This document shows positions 1-5,539 of a stretch of 6,651 bases of DNA, piece by piece. The position numbers and the translations under genes were made by a program. Every line of letters begins with the position of its first letter. The stretch's first letter is position 1. The DNA is from Aquabacter sp. (lineage in GTDB: Bacteria > Pseudomonadota > Alphaproteobacteria > Rhizobiales > Xanthobacteraceae): the NCBI GenBank assembly GCA_030147645.1, contig JASBUY010000457.1:1-6651 (forward strand), written 5' to 3'. Under the pieces are notes generated by a model, which was not told the DNA's origin, did no database searches, and worked only from the letters and a program-made list of their open reading frames with translations.

Positions 1-105
1 TTCCCCGAACTGGCCAAGCGCGCCCATGAATGGGCCGGAAACTTCGAGGCCCAGGGCGGCGCCTACCGCCTGCTTGTGCGCCGGGGCGGGAGCCCGCGGG
101 AATGA
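1..105 (+). CDS. C-terminal end of a probable DUF2249-family protein (partial)
   Basis: The first reading frame is open from the window edge and ends at TGA 103-105, giving the last 34 residues of a protein (FPELAKRAHEWAG... to ...RRGGSPRE). The stretch with a Trp followed by a Gly-Gly-x-Tyr-Arg-Leu strand and a final basic tail resembles the end of DUF2249 domains. These small domains often occur beside DUF59/MIP18 proteins, Crp/Fnr regulators and nnrS in denitrifiers. Its stop overlaps the start of the next gene (ATGA), so the two are probably translationally coupled. The family call rests on a short tail plus context and is tentative; the function is unknown. Confidence 0.5.
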   Translation, partial: FPELAKRAHEWAGNFEAQGGAYRLLVRRGGSPRE

Positions 106-386
106 CGGCGCTCCTCGAGGCGCGGGTGCGCGCGGCGTTGACGACGGTGATGGACCCCGAAATGGGCCTCAGTTTGATGGAACTGGGCCTCATCTACGCA
201 CTGGAGGTTTCGCCTGCCGGTTCCGTCCACGTCGTCATGACGACCACCACCCGAGGCTGCCCGCTCGCCGGCATATTGCGGGAAATGGTCGAGGCAGCCG
301 TCGCCGGGGTGGACGGTGTCACCGCGGTCGTGGTCGAACTCACCTACGAGCCCGCCTGGACACCGGACATGATCCGCAGCGCGTGA
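102..386 (+). CDS. MIP18/DUF59-family iron-sulfur cluster assembly factor
   Basis: This 94-residue protein has the hallmarks of the MIP18/PaaD/SufT-like (DUF59) family. A DPE motif lies at residues 18-20, LGLIY at 28-32, and a T-rich strand leads to the conserved cysteine in GCPL (Cys53). A Val-rich strand and a Trp (W86) follow near the C terminus. Family members help deliver or mature Fe-S clusters in the cytoplasm, and the cysteine is thought to be functional. ATG 102 is chosen because it overlaps the upstream stop (ATGA), is preceded by GCGGGAG nine bases away, and gives the usual family length. An in-frame ATG at 30 lies inside the upstream gene and would add an unconserved Arg/Pro-rich leader. 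Lying in an nnr-type neighbourhood, it may serve a metalloenzyme damaged by NO or involved in its metabolism, which is inference. Confidence 0.88.
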   Translation: MTALLEARVRAALTTVMDPEMGLSLMELGLIYALEVSPAGSVHVVMTTTTRGCPLAGILREMVEAAVAGVDGVTAVVVELTYEPAWTPDMIRSA

Positions 387-407
387 CCGCCGATTTCCCG
401 GAGAGCG

Positions 408-422
408 CCCCGCTCCGCGGGG
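408..422 (+). terminator. GC-rich hairpin after the DUF59 gene
   Basis: CCCCGC at 408-413 and GCGGGG at 417-422 form a perfect six-base stem with a TCC loop, 21 bases after the stop of the DUF59 gene. No T-run follows, so it is not a classical Rho-independent terminator. It could attenuate read-through into the regulator gene or protect the 3' end of the transcript. The rest of 387-587 shows no FNR-type box that I can find. Confidence 0.3.
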
Positions 423-571
423 ATGCTCAGCCTGAACGGGCGTCGCTGCGACAGTGCGGAGTTAAGCCGCGTTCCGACCGGAGGGACAGAGCGGTGCACA
501 GCCTTGAATGCGCATCGACAATGCGGTCTTATCCGCCAGCGCCTTCCGGCGTCCTGCTTCTTCCCGTGCGC

Positions 572-576
572 AAGGA
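572..576 (+). promoter_or_regulatory. Ribosome binding site deciding the GTG start of the Crp/Fnr gene
   Basis: AAGGA at 572-576 lies 11 bases before GTG 588. It supports this GTG over the in-frame ATG at 423, which would add 55 residues (four of them Cys) with no resemblance to the Crp/Fnr family. Confidence 0.6.
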
Positions 577-587
577 TCACCAACGAC

Positions 588-1283
588 GTGGGAATCGATC
601 GCAGCATCCTGCGCGGCGTCCCGCTCTTTGCCGCCATGACCGACACGCAGCTCGACCGGCTGACCGCGCAGGCGAGCGTCCGGCGCGTCCCTCAGGGAGA
701 CGCCGTCTTCGAGCAGGGCGAGGCCGCACGATCCTTCTACCTGCTGCTGCACGGCCGCCTCAAGGTCACGCAGGTGACCCGCGACGGCCAGCAGATCATC
801 GTCCGCGTGGTACATCCTGGCGATCTCTTCGGCTTCGCACGCGCCTTGAGCCGGCCGGATTACCCCGGCACGGCGAGCGCGGCGGTGGACAGTCTCGTCG
901 CCGCCTGGCCGACGGAGTCCTGGGACCGCTTCGTGGAGGACAATCCGCATCTTGCTATGAACGCGATCCGCACCATCGGCCAGCGGCTGGACGAGGCGCA
1001 CACCCGCATCCGCGAGATGTCCACCGAAGAGGTGGAGCGGCGCGTCGCCCATGCGGTGCTGCGCCTCGCCCAGCAGGCCGGTACGCGCGAGGTGGACGGC
1101 CTGCGGATCGACTTCCCCATCTCCCGCCGGGACATTGCGGAAATGACCGGGACCACGCTCCATACCGTCTCTCGCATCCTGAGCGCCTGGGAGGCGAAAG
1201 GCCTCGTGGAAGGCGGGAGGCAGAAGCTGCTGGTCCGCGACATGGCCGGCCTGGCACAACTTGCGGAAGGCCGGGAGGACTGA
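588..1283 (+). CDS. nnrR: Crp/Fnr-family transcriptional regulator, NnrR-like
   Basis: From GTG 588 the protein has 231 residues, normal for the family. An effector-binding beta-roll covers about residues 14-115 (FEQGE..SFYLLLHGRLKV, then HPGDLFG). A long dimerisation helix runs about 118-145, and a winged helix-turn-helix covers about 150-220 with the recognition helix TTLHTVSRIL at 189-198. The protein has no cysteine, so it cannot carry an FNR-type Fe-S cluster. This fits the NnrR/DNR branch, which activates NO-reductase and nnrS-type genes in response to NO; haem-based sensing is known for DNR. The FNR Glu of the ExxSR DNA-contact motif is His192 here (HTVSR). It is convergent to nnrS with a 25-base gap. 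The regulator family is certain from motifs; the NnrR assignment rests on motif similarity and neighbours. Confidence 0.85.
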   Translation: MGIDRSILRGVPLFAAMTDTQLDRLTAQASVRRVPQGDAVFEQGEAARSFYLLLHGRLKVTQVTRDGQQIIVRVVHPGDLFGFARALSRPDYPGTASAAVDSLVAAWPTESWDRFVEDNPHLAMNAIRTIGQRLDEAHTRIREMSTEEVERRVAHAVLRLAQQAGTREVDGLRIDFPISRRDIAEMTGTTLHTVSRILSAWEAKGLVEGGRQKLLVRDMAGLAQLAEGRED

Positions 1284-1308
1284 GCCGGCTGCGGGCGTGT
1301 CCGGCGCA

Positions 1309-2511
1309 TCAGGCGCGGCGGGCCGTGCTTGGCGCCTTCTGGGCGACCTTGGGGCCCGTGAAGACGCCCCAATAGGCGATCGCGAAGCTGATGAAGCCGA
1401 ACGACCAGCACAGGCCGGCCGCGTCCAGCAGCAGAGGTGGCCCGGCGTCGAAGGCGGATGCGATGCGTGCGAGGCTGCCGACGACGACGAGCAGGTAGCA
1501 GGCCTGCGTCGCCGGGCTCGCGATCAGCGGTCGCCCCGTATGGCCGAGGCTCGCCCGGGACATGACGGCGAGCGTCAAGGTGCCGAAGGCGCCCGCGGTC
1601 CAGGCATGGAGCCCGGCCCCCGCCGGCGCGAGTCCGAAGCTGGCCGCGGCGGAAAGCGCGAACCCCAGCGGCACGAAGAGGTAGGCGATGTGCAGGATTA
1701 CCAGGAGGGGATTGCGCCAGGTTCGCTCGCCCGCCCAGCGTGAGAGGCGCAGCAGGTGCAGCACCGCGCAGCCGGCGAGCGCCAATCCGCTTGCGCGTGT
1801 ATCCGGACGCACGACCCACAGCGTCAGCGCAAGGCCGGTCATCACCAGCACCGCCTTGTCGTAGGCGCCGAACGGAACGGGCAGGCGCCCGCCACGCTGG
1901 GCGAGCCAGTTGTTGGTAAAGCTCGGAATGACGCGGCCGCCGATCAACGCCACGAGCATGAGGATTGTGCCGATCGCGAGCCGCCGCGCATAGACCGCCT
2001 CGCCGGCCAGATGCGCCTCCACATGGAAGGCGATATTCGTCGCGCAGAGCAGGCAGAGAATGGTCACGACCTTGAGGTTGCGCCAGTTCCGGCTGGCGAC
2101 GATCTCACGGATGGCCGCGCCCGCGAGCATGAGGAGGAAGAGTGCATCCGCCGCCATGGCCAGGTCCCATCCGATCCAGGCGGAGACTGAAACGGCGGCG
2201 CGCCCGAAAAGCCATGCCAGGACCAGCACGAGAAGCGGCGTGCCGAGGACGGGCAGCCGGCCGGTCCAGTTTGGAATGGCCGTGAGGAGGAATCCGCCGA
2301 TGGCGGCAGCTTGGTAGCCGAACAGCATTTCATGGACGTGCCAGTCCACTGGAGCGAAAGCCGTGGGCACGCTGACTATGCCGGCGACGAAGGGAAGCCA
2401 GACCAGGATGGCCAGCCCCGCCTGGAGCGCGGCAAGCAGGAAGAAAGGACGAAATCCATAAGACAGGAACGGATGGCCTTGATAGGTCTTGAGACCGGGA
2501 CGGGGCGCCAT
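1309..2511 (-). CDS. nnrS: NnrS family haem-copper membrane protein
   Basis: The 400-residue product is almost entirely hydrophobic helices, about twelve by eye. It carries NnrS hallmarks: YGFRPFF at 18-24 and WHVHEMLFGY at 57-66, whose histidines are candidate haem or copper ligands, followed by a long run ending in IPNWTGR. NnrS proteins are inner-membrane haem- and copper-containing proteins. They are induced with denitrification or NO stress and protect cells from NO-derived damage to iron metabolism. ATG 2511 is the first start in frame, since TGA lies three codons upstream. A GGAG at 2526-2523 lies 11 bases away, a slightly long spacing. The gene is divergent from the DGC gene across a 311-bp region with a TTG-N8-CAA site that an NnrR/FNR-type regulator could use. 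It ends 25 bases from the convergent Crp/Fnr gene. Confidence 0.93.
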   Translation of the reverse strand: MAPRPGLKTYQGHPFLSYGFRPFFLLAALQAGLAILVWLPFVAGIVSVPTAFAPVDWHVHEMLFGYQAAAIGGFLLTAIPNWTGRLPVLGTPLLVLVLAWLFGRAAVSVSAWIGWDLAMAADALFLLMLAGAAIREIVASRNWRNLKVVTILCLLCATNIAFHVEAHLAGEAVYARRLAIGTILMLVALIGGRVIPSFTNNWLAQRGGRLPVPFGAYDKAVLVMTGLALTLWVVRPDTRASGLALAGCAVLHLLRLSRWAGERTWRNPLLVILHIAYLFVPLGFALSAAASFGLAPAGAGLHAWTAGAFGTLTLAVMSRASLGHTGRPLIASPATQACYLLVVVGSLARIASAFDAGPPLLLDAAGLCWSFGFISFAIAYWGVFTGPKVAQKAPSTARRA

Positions 2512-2581
2512 TTGCTTTCAGTCTCCGTGAAAGCGCGTCGTTCCGCGCCAGCCAGTCTCGCCAAGCAATCCGGCATGCTCT

Positions 2582-2601
2582 CCGCCGCTCGGGCTCGGCG
2601 G
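2582..2601 (-). other. Hairpin in the presumed nnrS leader
   Basis: CCGCCG at 2582-2587 and CGGCGG at 2596-2601 can pair around an eight-base loop, about 70 bases upstream of the nnrS start. It would be transcribed if nnrS starts farther upstream, as the position of the candidate activator site suggests. GC-rich stems of this size arise easily by chance here. Confidence 0.25.
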
Positions 2602-2712
2602 CGCGTGCCGTCTTCGCTGGTCTCATTGAAAGCCTAACGGGGCAGCGGCGCGTCCTGCGTGACAAAACGCAAGCTCGCTGAAGATTGAGGGTTTGCTCCG
2701 CACTGCATCTGT

Positions 2713-2726
2713 TTGCGTTGAAACAA
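2713..2726. promoter_or_regulatory. Candidate NnrR/FNR-type binding site, TTG-N8-CAA
   Basis: TTGCGTTGAAACAA fits the TTG-N8-CAA half-site spacing used by FNR, DNR and NnrR regulators. It was the only match that I found by eye in this intergenic region. Its centre lies 97-98 bases upstream of the DGC start codon and about 208 upstream of the nnrS start codon, compatible with either or both promoters if leaders are long. The inner bases are not symmetrical (CG on the left, AA on the right), so the match is to the outer triplets only. Confidence 0.4.
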
Positions 2727-2777
2727 CGAACGCGACTGAAGATGGCGCTTTCATGAGTAAGTGATCAGGCCACATGT

Positions 2778-2792
2778 CAACGACGGTCGTTG
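2778..2792. promoter_or_regulatory. Perfect 7+7 bp inverted repeat upstream of the DGC gene
   Basis: CAACGAC (2778-2784), one central G, then GTCGTTG (2786-2792) form a perfect dyad 30 bases before the DGC start codon. It is immediately overlapped by TTGC-GGT-GCAA (2790-2800). It shares the CAACG/CGTTG half-site with the dyad at 2716-2728. It may be an operator or a leader hairpin; no regulator can be named. Confidence 0.45.
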
Positions 2793-2822
2793 CGGTGCAA
2801 TTCTTGAAGACGGGTTTCCGGG

Positions 2823-3242
2823 ATGGACACGAAGGCGCCGCCATCTGAGAGCCTGCCATTGGTTTATTCGTGCTCCGGATGTTCGAGCGCGGCGCAGCTC
2901 GCCAATTATCTAGCCGTTCGCCTGGATCGTCTGGGCCATGCGGAAATGTCATGCATCGCAGGGCTCGGCGGCGATATCCCTTCGCTGGTACGCCTCGCGA
3001 AGGCCGGGCGTTCAATCGTGGCGATCGATGGCTGCGGGCTGAGGTGCGTTCAGAGGACTCTGGCGCGTCATGGTCTTCGGCCCACGGTCGAGTACGAACT
3101 GACGCGGCTTGGCGTGAAGAAGCGCTCCCATGCGGATTTTGAGCAGGCCGAAGCTGAGGATCTCCTTGGGGGGATCATTCACGAGATCGGGGGGCATGGG
3201 GCCGGATGCTCGAGGCCCGATCGACTTCCGACCGATCAATGA
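2823..3242 (+). CDS. DGC-domain putative zinc-binding protein
   Basis: This 139-residue protein belongs to the DGC-domain (putative zinc-binding) family. A CSGCSS motif lies at residues 17-22, Cys44 sits in a SCIAGLGGD segment, the DGC signature is at 69-71, and Cys75 follows in CGLRC. These conserved cysteines are the presumed metal ligands; no enzymatic function is established for the family. Family members recur near nnrS, nnrU and other anaerobic nitrogen-oxide genes, as here. ATG 2823 is the first start after an in-frame TGA at 2805-2807, but its ribosome site is weak. After about residue 106 the tail is variable, contains His120, His125 and Cys129, and may be specific to this lineage. 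The gene precedes the nnrU remnant by 57 bases, so the two probably formed one transcript. Confidence 0.85.
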   Translation: MDTKAPPSESLPLVYSCSGCSSAAQLANYLAVRLDRLGHAEMSCIAGLGGDIPSLVRLAKAGRSIVAIDGCGLRCVQRTLARHGLRPTVEYELTRLGVKKRSHADFEQAEAEDLLGGIIHEIGGHGAGCSRPDRLPTDQ

Positions 3243-3251
3243 GCGATTGAT
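3235..3251. repeat. Inverted repeat overlapping the DGC stop codon
   Basis: ATCAAT (3235-3240) and ATTGAT (3246-3251) form a perfect six-base inverted repeat around GAGCG, and the DGC stop codon lies in it. The half-sites resemble FNR halves but are in the everted order (ATCAA then TTGAT), so it is not a normal FNR/NnrR box. It could be a small RNA hairpin between two genes. Confidence 0.35.
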
Positions 3252-3299
3252 GAATGGTTTATATCTGTCACCTTTGTTCTGGGTCTTGAGGGAACGCAG

Positions 3300-3491
3300 A
3301 TGGAACTCCTCGTTACATCCCTGATTTTTTTGCTCGCGCATGCGATTTTGTTGTCGGCACGGGTGAGGCGGGCGCTTGTCGGGCAGATCGGCCTTGAGAC
3401 CTACGAAATTTGTGCTTCGAGTATCTCCTTCGCTCTGTTTGCAGCCTTGATTGTCTCTCTGCAACATTCTCCTTTCGATGCACTGTGGTGA
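3300..3491 (+). pseudogene. nnrU: Truncated NnrU-like membrane protein (N-terminal 63 residues only)
   Basis: This 63-codon frame encodes MELLVTSLIFLLAHAILL, a basic segment RVRRALVGQIG, a second hydrophobic helix and a final HSPFDALW. The order of helix with His, RRALV..G, Tyr, second helix, then (A)P...LW matches my memory of the start of NnrU family proteins. Those are inner-membrane proteins of about 190-230 residues tied to nitrite/NO metabolism. Here the frame stops at 3489-3491 right after the LW motif, and I see no continuation in any frame of the next 500 bases. A strong GAGGGAA ribosome site lies five bases before the ATG, so the short product could still be made. The DNA is AT-richer than its surroundings. 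The alternative is an unrelated two-helix small membrane protein. Confidence 0.6.
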
Positions 3492-3986
3492 TGAGCGTCA
3501 ACGTGTGGCAGAAGTTCCGATTCATCATTACTCGTGGCCAACATCACTAGGGTGGACCATAGCTACACCCAGGATTTTTCCCAGCTTCAGGGCAAGTGGT
3601 ATCGATTGCGCCCGGGTGGGTGGCGCACGCGACGCCGTGCCCTCCGTTTTTTCATCTGGCTCTGACTGAGATTTTCTAGCGCCTGCGGCTCCGATTAGGG
3701 GGCACATTGCCGGCAGCATCGAATGATACGCGGCGCGTGTCGGATGAAGCACGTGGGAGGCCAACCGGCTCGCGCCAGCGGTGGCTCCCCAGCTTCGAGA
3801 GGACGGACCCGCGGGCACTGCGGAAGTGTATGTTCGGCGATCTCCAGGCCTCTGGACGGCAGATCCTTGCGGAACGTTCAGGTCCGGCGTCGAAATCGGC
3901 GGTTGGAATGTAGCTGAACGTGAGCCGGTTTGCCGCGATTTGTCTCAGACGTCAGGCCTATGTGATCTGGAAATGACGCACTGCAC
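3492..3986. other. Gene-poor stretch after the nnrU remnant
   Basis: No reading frame in these 495 bases resembles a known protein family to me. Open frames of up to 96 codons exist on both strands, but they lack a good ribosome site with sensible composition. The stretch begins where NnrU homology breaks off and ends at the stop of the leftward MFS gene, so it may be a scar of a deletion or insertion. Near its start are three loosely similar segments (GTGTGGCAGAA, CGTGGCCAACA, GGTGGACCATA, about 3501-3561). No tRNA or transposase fragment could be recognised. The only other structure is the possible terminator at 3618-3652. Confidence 0.5.
3618..3652 (+). terminator. Possible Rho-independent terminator for the DGC/nnrU transcript
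   Basis: GGG (3618-3620) and GGCG (3622-3625) can pair with CGCC (3633-3636) and CCC (3640-3642) around a seven-base loop, leaving an internal bulge. Four bases later comes a run of six T (3647-3652). The orientation suits rightward transcripts from the DGC gene and nnrU remnant. The bulged stem makes this a moderate-to-weak call. Confidence 0.35.
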
Positions 3987-5186
3987 CTAGCCCCGCCGCT
4001 CGCGCCAGCCGAGCCAGACGAGGGCGAGGACCGCGAGGGCGAGCCACGGCAGCAGCACGGCGTTCATGATCTGCCAGCCAAGAAGATGAAGCATGGCGCC
4101 GGCGCCGAGCGAGGTCGCCACCCCGACGATGAAGATCACGAGGTCGTTGGCCGCCTGCGCCTGCGCGCGCTCTTCCGGCGCGTAGCATCGTGTGAGCAGC
4201 GTGGTGCCGCCGATGAACAGGAAGTTCCAGCCCACGCCCAGCAGAACGAGCGCAGAGGCGAAGGCGAGGAATTGCGTGCCCGACAGGGCGATCAGAACAT
4301 GACCCGCCAGCAGGAACGCCCCGGCCAGCATCACCTTGAGCACCCCGAAGCGGGAGATGAGCGCGCCAGTGAAGAAGGACGGCAGGAACATGCCCAGCAC
4401 ATGCATCTGGATCACCGTCGCCGCGGCCGAAAGGTCGTGATGATGGTGCAGCATGGCGAGCGGGGTCGCCGTCATGGCGAGGATCATCACGCCATAGCCC
4501 GTGGCCGCGCCGAACAGGGCCACGAGATAGGCGGGCTGCCGGATGATCGCGCCCAGCGGTCGCCCGCCGCCCGATGCGCTCCGCACGGGCCGCGGTACGT
4601 CCACGCCCTGCAGGAGACCCGCCGCCAGCAGCGAAACGACGGCGAGGATAAGGAACGAGCCGGCATAGTCCGCCGCCAGCAAGGGGCCGCCGAAGCGCCC
4701 GAGGATCGGGCCGGCGATGGCGGCCACCACCCCGCCCGCACGAACGAAGGAGATGGCGCGGGGGCGGAAGGCGTCGGTGGCCACCTCCGCTGCGGCAAAG
4801 CGATAGAATTGCGCGAAGGCCTGGTAGGCGCCGACGAGGCCGGTCCCGAGGCAGAGCAGCGGCAGCGATGCATAAAAGATCCCGAGCGCCCCCAGGAGGC
4901 CGCCGAGGGTTCCCAGCACGGCGCCCGCCACGAAGCCGATCCTTCGCCCCACGCGGGCCATCCACAGGGATGCCGGGGCGATGCCGATCGCCGTGCCGAG
5001 GAACATGGCCGCGACCGGCAGCGTGGCGAGTTCCGGCGCGGGGGTGATGGCGGCGCCGGCAAGGCCGGCCACCGTCATCACCATGACGGACGCCGTCTGG
5101 AACAGCGCCTGGGCGGCGGAGAGCAGCGCGACCTGCCGGATCATGCGGCTTCGCGGCATCGCCTGCGCAATGGCGGGTGCGATCAT
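3987..5186 (-). CDS. MFS-family transporter
   Basis: The 399-residue product has about twelve hydrophobic helices in two halves. A motif-A-like loop RVGRRIGF (78-85) lies between helices 2 and 3. A longer hydrophilic linker at about 195-216 (VDVPRPVRSASGGGRP) separates the halves, as usual in the major facilitator superfamily. The signature QFYRFAAAEVA (126-136) and a His cluster at 247-250 after helix 7 recur, as far as I recall, in a bacterial MFS subgroup of unknown substrate. ATG 5186-5184 overlaps the DsrE stop (TGATG), so translation is coupled; an internal ATG at residue 10 is the alternative. Co-transcription with a DsrE protein, opposite a rhodanese-regulator gene, suggests a sulfur compound or a metal(loid) as substrate. 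That is inference only. Confidence 0.85.
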   Translation of the reverse strand: MIAPAIAQAMPRSRMIRQVALLSAAQALFQTASVMVMTVAGLAGAAITPAPELATLPVAAMFLGTAIGIAPASLWMARVGRRIGFVAGAVLGTLGGLLGALGIFYASLPLLCLGTGLVGAYQAFAQFYRFAAAEVATDAFRPRAISFVRAGGVVAAIAGPILGRFGGPLLAADYAGSFLILAVVSLLAAGLLQGVDVPRPVRSASGGGRPLGAIIRQPAYLVALFGAATGYGVMILAMTATPLAMLHHHHDLSAAATVIQMHVLGMFLPSFFTGALISRFGVLKVMLAGAFLLAGHVLIALSGTQFLAFASALVLLGVGWNFLFIGGTTLLTRCYAPEERAQAQAANDLVIFIVGVATSLGAGAMLHLLGWQIMNAVLLPWLALAVLALVWLGWRERRG

Positions 5187-5539
5187 CAGAACACCAGCAC
5201 CTTGTCGGCCGAGACGGCGACGGCCGAGAGTTCATCCATGGTGCTGCGCCGGGCGCCGGGCATCACATCGGCATCGGCGAGGCCACGGGCGTCCATGCAG
5301 GTGCCGCACAGAAGCACCTCGCCCTTGCCGGCGAGGACCCGCTTCAGCATGCGCTCCGCATTGTAATAGCCGTCCGGCGTCTTCTGACCCGCCTTCGCGG
5401 CGGCGACCGCATCCGCCATGAGGAACACGGTGACCCGGTTTCCCGCATCCTGCTTGAGGATGCCGGCGGCGACGCGCAGGCCGTTATAGACGCGCTCCGT
5501 GCCGTAGGGCGGATCGTTGAGAATGAACAGCGCATGCAT
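5186..5539 (-). CDS. DsrE-family sulfur-relay-like protein
   Basis: From ATG 5539 this is a 117-residue DsrE/DsrF-like (YchN-type) protein. It opens with a beta-strand leading to NDPPYGTERVYNGL (8-21). VTVFLMADAV follows (36-45), then KAGQKTPDGYYNAERML, and a CGTC motif at 78-81 within VLLCGTCMDARG. DsrE-family cytoplasmic proteins bind or pass persulfide sulfur on a conserved cysteine, here most likely Cys78 or Cys81. ATG 5539 is preferred because GGAG (5549-5546) lies six bases upstream and the fold begins there. The in-frame ATG at 5578 would add 13 unconserved residues and would start only about four bases from the predicted transcription start. Its stop overlaps the start of the MFS gene, forming a two-gene leftward operon. 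Confidence 0.85.
   Translation of the reverse strand: MHALFILNDPPYGTERVYNGLRVAAGILKQDAGNRVTVFLMADAVAAAKAGQKTPDGYYNAERMLKRVLAGKGEVLLCGTCMDARGLADADVMPGARRSTMDELSAVAVSADKVLVF

Larger units (their letters stand above)
2512..2822. promoter_or_regulatory. Divergent nnrS / DGC-gene intergenic region with several dyads
   Basis: This 311-bp stretch holds no gene that I can support. It is the shared upstream region of leftward nnrS and the rightward DGC gene. It contains a TTG-N8-CAA site (2713-2726), an overlapping CGTTG-AAA-CAACG dyad (2716-2728) and a 7+7 bp dyad (2778-2792) with an overlapping TTGC-GGT-GCAA dyad. There is also a CCGCCG/CGGCGG stem (2582-2601) in the nnrS leader. Its middle is visibly AT-richer than the flanks (28 G/C in 2701-2760). 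I see no convincing -10/-35 pair for either direction, as expected for an activator-dependent promoter. Confidence 0.6.

Noticed and set aside
503..520. TTGAATGCGCATCGACAA upstream of the Crp/Fnr gene as an FNR-type box
   Set aside because: The triplets are separated by 12 bases rather than 8, and the inner symmetry is centred elsewhere.
423..587. N-terminal extension of the Crp/Fnr protein from ATG 423, with several cysteines that could suggest an Fe-S cluster
   Set aside because: The extension shows no Crp/Fnr similarity, and its cysteines are not in the FNR spacing. GTG 588 with AAGGA gives the normal family start.
1284..1305. GCCGG...CCGGC between the convergent Crp/Fnr and nnrS genes as a bidirectional terminator
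   Set aside because: Only a five-base stem with a long loop and no T-run on either strand.
26..1375. A 449-codon open frame overlapping the DUF59 and Crp/Fnr genes
   Set aside because: Its translation is Arg/Gly/Pro-rich with no family motif, while other frames in the same DNA give clear DUF59 and Crp/Fnr proteins. It is a shadow caused by high GC.
860..1819. A 319-codon leftward frame across the Crp/Fnr-nnrS junction
   Set aside because: It overlaps two well-supported genes in the wrong frames, and its composition is that of a shadow frame.
3528..3818. A 96-codon leftward open frame in the gene-poor stretch
   Set aside because: No ribosome site, no recognisable motif and no hydrophobic or domain-like pattern; likely chance.
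3958..5235. A 425-codon leftward frame over the MFS gene
   Set aside because: Arg/Pro/Gly-rich without helices or motifs; the neighbouring frame encodes a regular twelve-helix MFS protein coupled to DsrE.
4086..5366. A 426-codon rightward frame antisense to the MFS and DsrE genes
   Set aside because: Strongly charged, low-complexity translation typical of the antisense of GC-rich membrane-protein genes; no motif.
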